Assembly: GCA_963931925.1 (NCBI GenBank)
Contig: OZ007575.1
Span: 38,694,846-38,758,845 of the forward strand
DNA: 64,000 nt
Reading direction: 5' to 3'
DNA from: Onchidella celtica
Lineage: Eukaryota > Mollusca > Gastropoda > Systellommatophora > Onchidiidae
Shown piece after piece: positions 11,501 through 23,500 of this stretch. Numbering within the stretch: the first letter of the stretch is position 1; the number at the start of each line of letters is the position of its first letter. Made by a program: the position numbers and the translations under genes. The notes under the pieces were generated by a model. The model saw only the letters and a program-made list of their open reading frames with translations, was not told the origin of the DNA and did not search any database.

Positions 11501-14500
11501 CAGAACGCATGGGGTGCATATGTACAAGTAACAACAGCCTAGTACAAAAGGATACATAAACAAACAACAGTTTATCTATACAGTTAAGTTAAAATATACT
11601 GTGGAATTAAGATTTCTATGAAAAATCCCTACACCCCACCAAAATATTGCCACGCCCTACCGTGAGAAACACTGCTTTAGGTTATTCAGTTAGGAAAGGG
11701 AGATTGAGGTGGTTTCATTTTCTATTGTGTTGACTGTCTTCAATTGTTTTTGCAGATATGATTTGCTTCATGTCTCCAATGGTGTTAACAACAACAGCTT
11801 GGTGGTTAGAGCCGCTGAAGTCGGCAACACTGTACTCAAGGTAAGTTGGGGGGAAGGCGTCAGTACAAGGAACCAGGGTAGCAAAATGATATACACCAAT
11901 AGAAATTGAGCATTTGCATGATGTCTTCGAGAATATGATTTTAAATGGAAGTGAGAGCATGAAGCAAGTGTAAAAAGGACAGATTTTTCCTTTGCCAGAT
12001 GTGAAGTATGTCGCTTGGTAAAATGCATAAAAATTTATATTTTCAGTATTCTGCCCCCCAAAGGAAAAACAACGTAAATGACAGCATGGCCCTTTCCTAC
12101 TTTATTGTCTCTATGAACTTGTCTCACACATAATTCTTTTATATCAAAAACATAGGCGTATCTGCTACCAAAATAATAGTTGGTAGTTTTTAGTGTGGCA
12201 GATCAGTGTAAGTGACTGTTCATAATCTGAGACAATAAAGTAGAAAAAGGCCATGCTGTCAGTTACATTGTTGTTCCATTGGGTAGCAGTATTGTGTCAT
12301 GCAGTAAACAAGTCATGTATTGATAGATTTGAATGGCACATTGTGTTTTCTCTTGTGCACGTTATTTTCAAGCGCATTCACTATATATGGCAATTTGTAC
12401 TTCCTTATGACCAGGTAAGTGTGACACACACATGCAAATGTATGTACATCTGTAAACTCTGGTTGCAGGTGTGGGACAAGGGCAAGCCCGCAATGGCTGA
12501 CTACATCAACATACCAGTGGGTTATGCCATCTCCCCACGGCAGGCTACTGTCAGTCTGGGATCCATTGTTTGTTTTGCTTCTCCAATTGTGGCCGAGTCA
12601 GGTAGGCAGCAGATGCTTACATCACACAACAGTTATAAAACAGTTGTTCCACATCACGGAGACCATGGCTCGTGCATGCCCACTATCCATTCCTCCTTTA
12701 TAGTGGCTATTACCTGTGGGCGCACTATTTTAGGGGGGGGGGGGGGATTTTCTGTGGAAATTGAGATTTGCTTATAATATTGAAGATTAGCTCGTTTGCT
12801 GCATTTAGTTAAATTATTTTGCTTGAAATCATCTTAGAAATATTTTATATTGATTTTTTAAAGAGGTATAAAAATTTCATCTTTAGTCCGGTTTTGTCAA
12901 ATCCACCCACATTTTTGAGGACCAAGATGTCTGGTGCTGGAGGATAATTATGCTTGATGAAGATGTTATAAAGACTAAAGATATAGAGCAGATCTGGGAT
13001 GACATTCTCATCCTTTGCAAACCACATGAATGAAAGTATGATAATTGGCCGGTAGTTACACTAGTCTTCCTTTTGTTTACCCTGAACATCCATCATCTTT
13101 TCATAGAGATATCCTACAATTCAAAAGGGTCCCGTAAATTATAGTTACAAGCCGACCCACTCAAGACAAATTGTGCAGATTCTTTGAAGTAAGCTCAACC
13201 ATATATCTAGATCTAGGCTACATTAAAAGCAGCATTTGGATTTGCTACAATGACTAATAGAACTTACGCAGAAATACACAGATGTGATTATGTTGATTTT
13301 CGAGCGCCAAAATGTACGAAGAGAGGTCAAGGACGGAATTTCCGATCATGCTCTTTGATTCTACTTGACGAAAATGCATCTCTGTTTTTGCGGCTCGAAA
13401 AATTTTAATACAAATAACAGTAAAGACAGATTTTTGTTCAAAATGAATGTGTCCACGTAACTCTTCATCAAAAATTGATGCACTACACCAAGTTTCATAA
13501 TTTTTGATGGTGTAGTCGCGAAGCTTTAGCTGCTTACAGGTTCACCCTCTAGCTCAATTATAGTAAGAAGATTTGTTATCAAACAACAGATAGGAGTTTG
13601 AATTGACTGTTTTCTTGGTTTGCTTGGGGCTCTCCAGGTGTTGCTGTGTGGTGGAAAGCACAAGGGGAAGCACTGAGGATTGAGAAAAACTCAGGTATTG
13701 CCATTGCCAGATCTGTGGGTCGGTCCACCATCATGTATACATTCTCTCCCACCACCTTTACCAAGACAGAGGTAGGTTTAAATATTAATGAATGGTACAT
13801 TAACATAATCATGCCTGATTAGCGAGCCTTTAAATTTGATGCATTATCAGCGGATATAATAGTAGGTGATACAAGTACCTTCTGGTTTGAGATGCTGTTT
13901 GATGACAAGCTAGTTGGTGTGTGATATGTTAAAATAAAGTTTTATAGTTCTATAATCAATAATGGTTTCTCTGACTTCTTTTAATAGATTGATCAAGTAA
14001 TTGGTACACATAAATGAAAAATGCACAGATATCACTATATATGTATATACCAGTATGTCATGTTTGGTCCATTTGGTCCACCAGAAGCAACTAGCCTAAC
14101 ATGCATTTACCCTCCTCTGAGCAGGTCACTGTGGAGCCCATCAAGAGCATCGGTGTAGGACAAGGAGCAAGTTACCTGACCAATGCTGTTGGTAAAGGAA
14201 AAAATCCCTTCTACCCTGTCACCTTTAGTGAGGATGCAAACATTGTCGGTAAGTGGGAGAGTCAGTAATGATGCATACACTGTGTTACAGTGGTTATATT
14301 CCCACAACAGGCATAGAATTTGATTTTATGTGATGACATGAACCAGAATCCCAGTACGGTGGGCTCCCAGTCCCATAAGAGCTCCTCTCCTTGCTCGAAG
14401 ATCCACTTCAGGGTTTTCCTGCCTGTGGTCCCAGTGGCCACCTGGTTCCATATTTGTCGCGTGCGCCTGGCTTTGTTGCACATTCTTCCCTCATCCCGTC

Positions 14501-17500
14501 TGTATCCTGCCTCAATCATTCTGGTTATGGGGGGCACCTCAGAGTGTCTTCTTCGCTCGCAGTCGGTGGGTGGTCATCTGCATGAACTCATTACTGTCAT
14601 GCTGCAGGGTCGCCACGGACAGCAGCATTACCAGCAAGTAAATGGACTATCCCATTGCGCCCAAAGAAAAATTTGGATTTCATCATGATTACAGATGTTT
14701 AAGTATACATAGGTTAAACTGGGTGAAAATTGTAGGTGATGAGCTTTCGGAAAATGTGCTACAGGGAAGAATCATTTACTTGATGTCATCGTTTTGTAAG
14801 TGTAAGATCTTTTATTGAGGGTAACAGGTTATATTGAGAAGCATGAAAGTGATTTTTATAAAAGAAATGATCCAATGTGCGTGGGCTATATTTTTTTTTA
14901 TTGCATCTGCTGCTATTTCTAATGTCGGTGATACATTGATGGAAGAATTCAGGAAACAATTTCAAAATCATTTTTTTTTTCAGTGCACCAGCATTTATCA
15001 GAAAGCTGTGTTTCACCAATTATGTGTTTACACATACCAATGTCCCATTGTGGAGAAAATTGATAGACTGAGATAGCTGTACATCAGTGTGACTTGTTGA
15101 CAGAGTAATTACGAGATAATGGCATTAATTTGCTGACAGAATTTTATGAAGTTTTTAATTTCTGTGAAAAATTCAACCAATGCAGCATGCATAGGACAAG
15201 AATCCCAATGTTTTTTTTTAATCGTTGTTTATTTTTAATGCCCCATGTGGACCTTGTCCATTGCTGCATCTTCCGGCATTCTAAATTTGTACATACCCAT
15301 GCATTGTTTCATACACACAATATGTGTGGATTTGAGGAAAATTACCCATGCAGTTTAAAATTTCCACATTATCGTAGATGTCAGTTTGTGTAATAGCCCA
15401 GCAATTGATTAAATTAAAAATCTAGCCTGTGTCCTAGTTGATAAGACTGGTTTCCATGCCAGTATAGAAAAGTGAATAGCTAGGCAAGTATCAAGTACTA
15501 AATGCTGAAGCAAGTATACGTTGTCTTCTTCGTTTTGATATTTGATGCATTTTTAACAATTGATGTGTTTTTACTGTCAGGTCCCAATTGTAGCTCAATG
15601 ATAGCCCAGCACAATTTCACCCCAAGTCATATCCCCTACCATTGTCATCTGGAACTGACACATGCAAGTGTGGATGTGGCTGTGTCAGATTTGTTCACAG
15701 TGAAGCCACATTTTGATGCAGACAAAGGTAAGCTATTGGCATGTACAGAGTTGTGATCTGTAAATGTAGGTAAAACTATAAGGATTTCTGTGAAACAACT
15801 GGAAATTGATGAAATATTATAAAAGCCACAGAAAAACTGTGGGGTCGCAGCAAGGGTTAAAGCAAAGCCAAAATATGGCAAAAAGGAAAAGTTGTATGTA
15901 GCTAAGCCTTGCGTAAGAAATATACCGAAACGATACAATAAGTATACAATAAGATACAATAGTGTATTGTTTTGGTATTATTTCCTCTGCAAGGCTTGCT
16001 ACGTACAGCTTTTTCTTTTTGCCATATTCTGACTTTCAAACAATAGGGCAGTGCTGCAGTCTTATACTAGAAACAAACCGTATATGTCCGAACAAAATTT
16101 CCCGGGAGAGGCAAAAATATTCCACACTGCTCCTCTCTAATCTTTGTTCAATTACCATTTGATGATAAGCAAAGGAAAATATGTAACTCAGATGGAAAGA
16201 CCGAGCACATTTCATTCCATATAATTTTTCAGGAAATCCTATGAATTGTTTTGGAAAAATCCCCCAAGAAACCGTTAAATCAATTGTTCTTTCCTGTCCA
16301 CCCAAAACATGCTGCCTCGACCCCATTCCAGCCCCCATGCTACAAACGAATTTAGATAGTTTGATAGAAATTATCACTAATATCATAAATGAGTCTTTAA
16401 TGAATGGACCGCCCGTGCAGATGCGGGGCCCTCTTGCAGAAGAGGGACAGCAAAGAATACATCTGACGTGATACTGCGTGTCGTAAGAGGCGACTAAAGG
16501 TGCAAAGGTCCTGGTCTCCTGAGAAGAGCCAGTTGGCGGTGGGCCAACTACCCACCCTGTAAAAATAAACCAGTTACAGAAACACAAGCAAATACTTTAA
16601 ATCAGTCTTTTATCTTGGGAGAAGGGGGAGCATCCGCACCTGTAGATTCAATGAAGGACAATGGACAAAGCCGAAAGGACTCCACTGGCCTGACTGCTCC
16701 TTCATCAAACAAGTCACTCCGGATTGCGTCGTGGAATGTCCGCTCCATGTATGAAGCAGGAAAGAGTGCCCAGGTTACAATGGAGATGAGGCGATACAGA
16801 CTGCACATACTCGGAGTTAGCGAGACCCGCTGGATACAGTCCGGACTGAAACAACCTAATTCTGGGGAAAAGATTTTGTATTCTGGAAGGGAGGACAAAA
16901 AGCATACAGAAGGAGTAGCGATCATCTTGAGCAAGCACGCCCAGAGGTCACTGAGGGGATGGGAACCCTACGGAAGGAGAATTATATTGGCATCATTTAC
17001 TACAAAGAACAAGAACATCAACATGAACATTGTGCAGATATACGCCCCAACAAACGAAGCAACCGATGAGGACAAGGACGATTTCTACAACCAGCTTCAG
17101 GAAATAGTTGACACATTGCCAAGAAAAGATGTGAACATTATAATGGGAGACGCCAATGCCAAGATAGGACAGGACAATACAGGGTATGAGGACATTATGG
17201 GGTGCAATGGTTTGGGACAAATGAATGAGAATGGAGAGCGGTTTGCAAGTTTCTGCGCATTTAACAGCTATGTGATTGGAGGTTCAGTATTCCCACACAA
17301 GAGGATCCATAAGGCCACTTGGATTTCACCGGATGGAGTAACTGAAAACCAGATTGACCACTTTTGCATCACCCGACGATTCAGACGCTCACTGGAGGAT
17401 GTCATAGTACAGAGAGGAGCTGATGTTGGATCTGACCATCACATGCTGCTGGCAAGACTCAAACTCCGCCTCAAGAAACAAGGTACCAGAGCAGGAACAA

Positions 17501-20500
17501 AGAGGAGAAAGTTTCAAGTGAGCCTTCTGGATGGAGACAAGAAGGAAGAGTTCCAGCTGACACTGAGGAATAGATTCAAACCCCTTGTTGACCTCGAAGA
17601 GACAGTAGATTTGGAGACTCACTGGGCTAAGGTAAAAGGAGTATTTACATCGACATGCCAGGATGTTCTTGGGGAAAAGAAAGTGGAACACAAGGAATGG
17701 ATCAGTCAAAAATCACTGGACTTGATAAGGATAAGAAGAGACCTAAAAGAACAGGTAAATGCAAGTCGTACAAGAAGCTCAAGAGTTGGTAACCAGGAAG
17801 AGTACCGAGCATCAGCTAAAGAGGTCAAAAAATCAATTAAAAAAGACAAGGAGGAGTTCATAGCAATGTTAGCAGAGAAAGCAGAGAAGGCAGCAACAGG
17901 AGGACACATGAGGATCCTCTACCAGACTACAAAGACTCTTGCTGGAAAATATGGAAAACCTGAAGTTCCTGTCAAGGATTACAACAGGAAGGCTATTTTT
18001 GGAAAGGAAGCTCAGGCAAAAAGATGGATAGAACATTTTAACAGCCTCTTGAACAGACCTCCACCAAGCAACCCACCCGACATTCTACCCGCAAGAAATG
18101 ATTTACCGATCAGTTGCGACCCTCCGACTAAAGCAGAGATTAATGATGCCATAAAGCAGTTAAATCGAGGCAAGGCAGCTGGACCAGATCAGATCCCACC
18201 AGAGGCGCTGAAGGCAGATGCTGCTGGGGCTGCAGAGGGTCTGCACTCGCTATTCTCGAGGATTTGGATCGGAGGCAAGTTTCCAAAGGACTGGAAGGAA
18301 GGACACCTCGTGAAGCTTCCAAAAAAAGGGGACCTCAGCAATTGTAGTAACTACAGAGGAATCACACTTCTCTCCATCCCAGGAAAGGTTTTCAACCGGA
18401 TTATTCTCAAGCGAATACAGAATGCAACAGACCCAAAACTTCGTGAGGAGCAAGCTGGTTTCAGGAGTAATCGATCAACCACCGACCAGATCGCCACGCT
18501 GAGAATCATAGTAGAGCAGTCGCTAGAGTGGAACTCCCAACTGATAGTGAACTTCCTCGACTACGAGAAGGCCTTTGATAGCATCGATAGAGAAACACTG
18601 TGGAGAATATTGAGACATTATGGAATCCCAGAGAAGATGGTGAACCTTATCAAGAGCATGTACGAGGGGACAAGTTGCAGAGTCGTACACGATGGCGAGC
18701 TTACTGACAGCTTTGATATCAAGACTGGTGTTAGGCAGGGTTGTTTGCTGTCCCCATTTCTGTTTGTCCTGGTGATTGATTGGCTTATGAAAGAAACCAC
18801 CAGTGGAGGAAGAAATGGCATACAATGGACCCCATGGACACAGCTGGACGATCTAGATTTTGCAGATGACTTGGCACTATTGTCGCACACACACGACCAG
18901 ATGCAAGCAAAGACTACAGCTCTAAACAAAATTTCAGAATCTATTGGATTGAGGATACATCCTGCGAAGTCGAAGGTCCTAAAAATTGTTGCACCCCCAA
19001 GCGCACAAGTCAGAGTAGGAGATCAACCACTGGAAGATGTAGAGTCCTTCTGCTATCTTGGTAGTATCATTGACAATAAGGGAGGAACAGAGGCAGAAGT
19101 CAAAGCACGAATTGGAAAGGCACAGGCAGCTTTTACGTCCTTAAGCAAGATTTGGAGAACCAAGGATATATCTCTAAAAACAAAGCTGAGGATATTCAAC
19201 TCGAACGTGAAGTCAGTCCTGTTGTATGGATGTGAGACTTGGAATGCATCCCAGGCCTGCATAAAGAGAATCCAAGTTTTCATCAACAGATGTTTGAGGA
19301 AGCTACTTAAGATCAGATGGACAGACAAGGTCAGCAATGAAATTGTATGGAAAAGAACAAGACAGAGCCCAGTCAGAGAGGAAATTGGTAGGAGGCGATG
19401 GAGATGGATCGGCCACACTCTCAGGAGGCCAGGAAACAGCATCACGAAGAAGGTATTGGATTGGAATCCCCAGGGCAAGAGATCAAGAGGAAGGCCGCGC
19501 GGAACGTGGAGAAGAGCCAGAGAAAATGATGTGCAACGAAGCGGAAAGACTTGGAATAATGTAAAGAGGCTGGCCCATGATAGAGAGGGATGGAAAGTGT
19601 TTGTTGGTGGCCTATACCCTGATCCAGGGTGAGAAAGGCAATGATGATGATGATGAATGAATGGACATGTCTCAGTATGTTTTAAGCAAGCAATTGTAAC
19701 ACCTTTATTGAAAAAGAAAAACTTGTGTAATCAAGATCTTAAAAATTATAGACCTGTGTCTAATCTATCTTTTATATCAAAGATCTTAGAAAAAGTAGTT
19801 CTTCATCAACTGAAAGATCACCATGATAAGCATAATCTTAATGAAACTTACCAGTCAGCCTATAGGCCCTGCCATAACACAGAAACAGCACTGCTGAATG
19901 TTCAAAATGATTTACTACGTGCTGCTGACGAGGGACAGGTGTCTGTTTTGGCTTTGCTAGATCTGAGTGCTACTTTCGACACTATCGATCACAAATTTCT
20001 TTTAAATAGACTAAGTGCCGCTTTTGGTTTGTCTGGAACTGTTTTAAACTGGTTTGAAAGCTATTTACAAAATCACACTCAAAGAATTTATGTGAACCAC
20101 GCTTTTTCCAAAGAATTCCCACTACAGTTCGGAGTCCTGCTGGGGTCTGTTCTTGGTCCTTTACTGTATTCTTTATATGCACAGCCTTTAGGCAAAATTA
20201 TTCAAAATTGTAATGTTAACTATCATAAATATGCTGATGACACCCAGCTCTATGTTTCTGATGAACCATCAAATGTGTCCATGCTGGTGAGCAAGACAGA
20301 AAACTGTATCTCTCAAGTTCAGTTCTGGATGAATGAAAACAAATTGAAAATGAACGAAGAGAAGACTGAAATTTTAGTATGCCATGGTAAGAATACACCT
20401 GACAAACATCAATCAAATGACTATCGAGCAAAAAACGATTGAAACATCAGTGAAAGCAAAGAATCTTGGTGTTATTTTCGACTGCAACTTGTCAATGGTA

Positions 20501-23500
20501 CATCACATCAATAACCTGTCAAAATCACTATATTTAGAATTACGTAGGTTAAGTAAACTATCATTAACACTCCCTAAAGAGCCAATGCAAGTTTTGGTTT
20601 CATCCTTCATTTTGTCTTGACTAGACTATTGCAACTCTCTTCTTAAAAACCTTCCAGCAGAACAAATTAGCAAACTTCAGAGAATTCAAAACAATGCTGC
20701 TCGATTAATACTTAAACAACGTAGAAGAGAACATGTTACACCTTTGCTTATTAGTCTTCTTTGGCTGCCTGTAAAGGCAAGGATAGATTTTAAAATTGCA
20801 GTGTTATGCCACAAATGTCAGTACAACAATGCTCCTCTTTATCTTGTAAACTCTATTCATCCATATAAACCATCTAGAGCATTAAGATCTTCGGATAAAA
20901 AACTACTAGAATCTAAATTTTCTAAAACAAAAAAATTTGGAGGGAGAGCGTTTTCTGTGTGCGCCCCAGCTGTATGGAACTCCTTACCACCAAACATTCG
21001 AAACATAGAAAGCGAAGCACTTTTTAGATCTGAAATGAAGACCTATCTCTTCAGAAAACACTTTGATGTGTAGTCTGATATGTATTGGTGTTTTTGTGTG
21101 TGTGTGTGAAGGAGGGAGAGATAGTGTTTGTGTATTGTGTGCCTTTGTGTATGTTGTCAGTTGTTAGGAATGAGATTTGTTCTGTTTCTGGATGTTTTGT
21201 AAAGCGCATAGAGCATCTTTGGATATGCGCTGTATAAATGAACTTTATTATTATTAATATGTAATGATGTTAAAAGGTGAATTTGACCTACGTTGACTTA
21301 TAATTATATATGCTGCCTCACTCATTTCCTGCATGTGCACACCCAGCCTCAGTGTTTTATAAGAGAGTTCAGATGGTTGTTTGGGGGAGATAACACAAAC
21401 AAATGTGTGTTTGGCCTTGTAGACCTTTTACAAACAATCACATAATTATAGAGAATAATGCAAAGTTGACATTTGTACAGGATATGTTTGATGGGTAGGA
21501 AAGGGAAGCAGCATAATTAGTTTTTTTACTTAAAATGTCAGCTGGGAATACGAGAATTGACTCAACTGTCCAAATCCATAATCATCCTACATCCTCTTCC
21601 AGGTCAGCATGGTTGCCGGGTGAACCAAGTAACTTCTAGTCATCTTCTGCAACTGACAGCCACACTGGACTCCAGCCTCCAGCTGACAGCTCGAGTTCCA
21701 GCTAGTGCTGGTCAACCAGAGGTCAGGTCAGCAGCCTTGACCTTGGATTTCTTGCCAGCATTTTTTGTGCACAATGCAGAGTTACATCTGAGCACAGTGT
21801 CGCCATTGGCCTCAATCAGGGTCTCATCCACAAACAAGATTATTTCAGACCTACAGGTAAGAGAAAAAGCTTGGTACGACTTGGATGTTCTGTTGATCAG
21901 TTAATGGAGGTCCTTATGAGGAAAGAATGGTCAGTTCAATTTCACAGATCATCACTGTTCCCTAGAAAAGTAGTAATCGGTTTTGTCTGCTTTTCGGGAG
22001 CAGCAAAAAAACTTATTTTAGCACTACTGGTCTAGTTACGATGAATTTTTAAAAGTTTGCAGCTGTTATTTTTTTTTTTTATTCAGATGAGTCTATAACC
22101 AAGATCATTCAATGTGGCTGTGAATATACTTGAAATGTATAAAAATCAGCCTTTTGAATTTTTGAGTTACTACACTCCCAGGGAATGATTATGAAATATT
22201 CCCATTTCTACATTTTCTGTACAAGTATCTTATTACAGTATGTTGTATTTTCATGTTTTGATAGATAGCGCTTCTTCTTTTTCACTCTGTTTTGAAAATG
22301 TAAATAAATTTTAACATCAGTAAACACTTTTTATCTCTTGTGAAACTGTTGTCAAAATCAGTAACAAAGGGCATGCTGTATATAGTCAGTCAGTGATGAT
22401 TTCAAGTTCTGAGCTTCAAGAACAGTGACCAGGAATATTGTCATGTTTTGATCAGGTGACAGTGAGTGATTCCACTCTGGTTGAAGCTCTGGGTCCTGAG
22501 AGAGACAGCAGTTCTAACAATATAGTGCTGTTCCCTGTCCGACTCCTGGACTCATTGACTCTATGGGAGAGGGAACAGTTAGACTTGGCAGTGCAGGTGA
22601 CACATGCGCGCACTGGGCACTCAGTTCGAATCCCTGTTTATGTCAAGCTGATTGGAATGAAGCCTGAGATACCAGGTGAGTCAATAAATTATGTGATTTC
22701 CAAGACTGAAATGATAAACCTAACCAACCTCTGTTTCAGATTACAACTCAGTGAGAGTGCTTGAAGAAGGGTTAAGTATTGTGTGTAGGAGGTTATGTTT
22801 ATGTGTAGCACCACCCAAGATCTCTTTACCTCGGAAGCAAGCATAAAAGAGATAATTTTGGGCAAAGTGTATGAGAAGTGAAGATACAGAGTTGTACTGT
22901 AAAAGATGTATTTTTTGAAAAGCTGTTTAAACAAAGCAACATAGTATCATCCAGGCCTAAATGAATGACTTTTACATCCTATTTCAGCCCTGCATGGCTA
23001 TCGTCGAGACCTGAGCTGGTCCAATCTGCTGGTGTCAACTGTCAGTAATTACCAGTCCTGGTTTGTCATCTGTTTCATTATTCTCTTGACTGCAGCAGCT
23101 GTTCTAGTGGGTAAGTCCATCAACCTCCCATACACAACACACTGCAGATGTCTTTGCCCTGGCATTATATTCCTCTAATTGAGAGGGTCACAGACCACTG
23201 TCCGAATGAGAAATCTTATTAATATTTTTCATTATTTTCTTACCTGCTGCTGTTTGGTGGGTATGTCTAATAGACCTCCATACACAACATACTGCGGGTG
23301 TTTTAATCCTGACATTGTATTCCACTTACTGAGAGGGTCCCACACCAATGAGAAATCTTATTACTTGTCATATATACATTTAATCTGTCATATATTTAAA
23401 TACATTTTTTAAAGATTTTGACTTCGTCAACTTTGGGTGACTATTTCTGCAACAGCAGCATGGTTAGACGAGAAACAAGTATTTATACAACATTTGGTTC

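Larger units (their letters stand above)
16410..19655 (+). mobile_element. Full-length RTE-type LINE, copy A (3246 bp, 11-bp target duplication)
   Basis: Flanked by aatgaatggac at 16399-16409 and 19656-19666. The element has a ~240-base 5' leader, one long ORF and a short tail of TGA/ATG repeats, which fits the RTE clade. It lies inside a CR1/L2-type element in a NUP210 intron. The copy at 48861 has exactly the same length, so neither is 5'-truncated. Confidence 0.95.
16040..21255 (+). mobile_element. CR1/L2-type LINE, decayed, split by an RTE-type LINE
   Basis: Two parts, up to 16409 and from 19656, rejoin into one reverse transcriptase element. The left part encodes PQETVKSIVLSCPPKTCCLDPIP; the right part encodes NYRPVSNLSFISKILEKVV, then the active-site YADDTQLY (near 20232), and then a C-terminal block (LHWLPV-like LLWLPVKARIDFKI; AFSVCAPAVWNSLP). 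The frame is broken by a shift near 20400 and a stop at 20618-20620. The 3' end carries tgtaaagcgcatagagc followed by a short ATT-rich tail, typical of this LINE group. The start is approximate. It sits in the sense direction in NUP210 intron 15728-21602. Confidence 0.8.

Noticed and set aside
12253..12777. 174-residue plus-strand ORF around the NUP210 exon 12469-12601
   Set aside because: Only the part between the splice sites matches NUP210; the rest is intron read-through.
16036..16587. 183-residue minus-strand ORF crossing the RTE 5' end
   Set aside because: It spans the junction of two mobile elements, and its sense strand explains the open frame.
19053..19478. 141-residue minus-strand ORF, repeated at 4141 and 51504
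   Set aside because: It is the antisense shadow of the RTE reverse transcriptase frame and recurs only because the element does.
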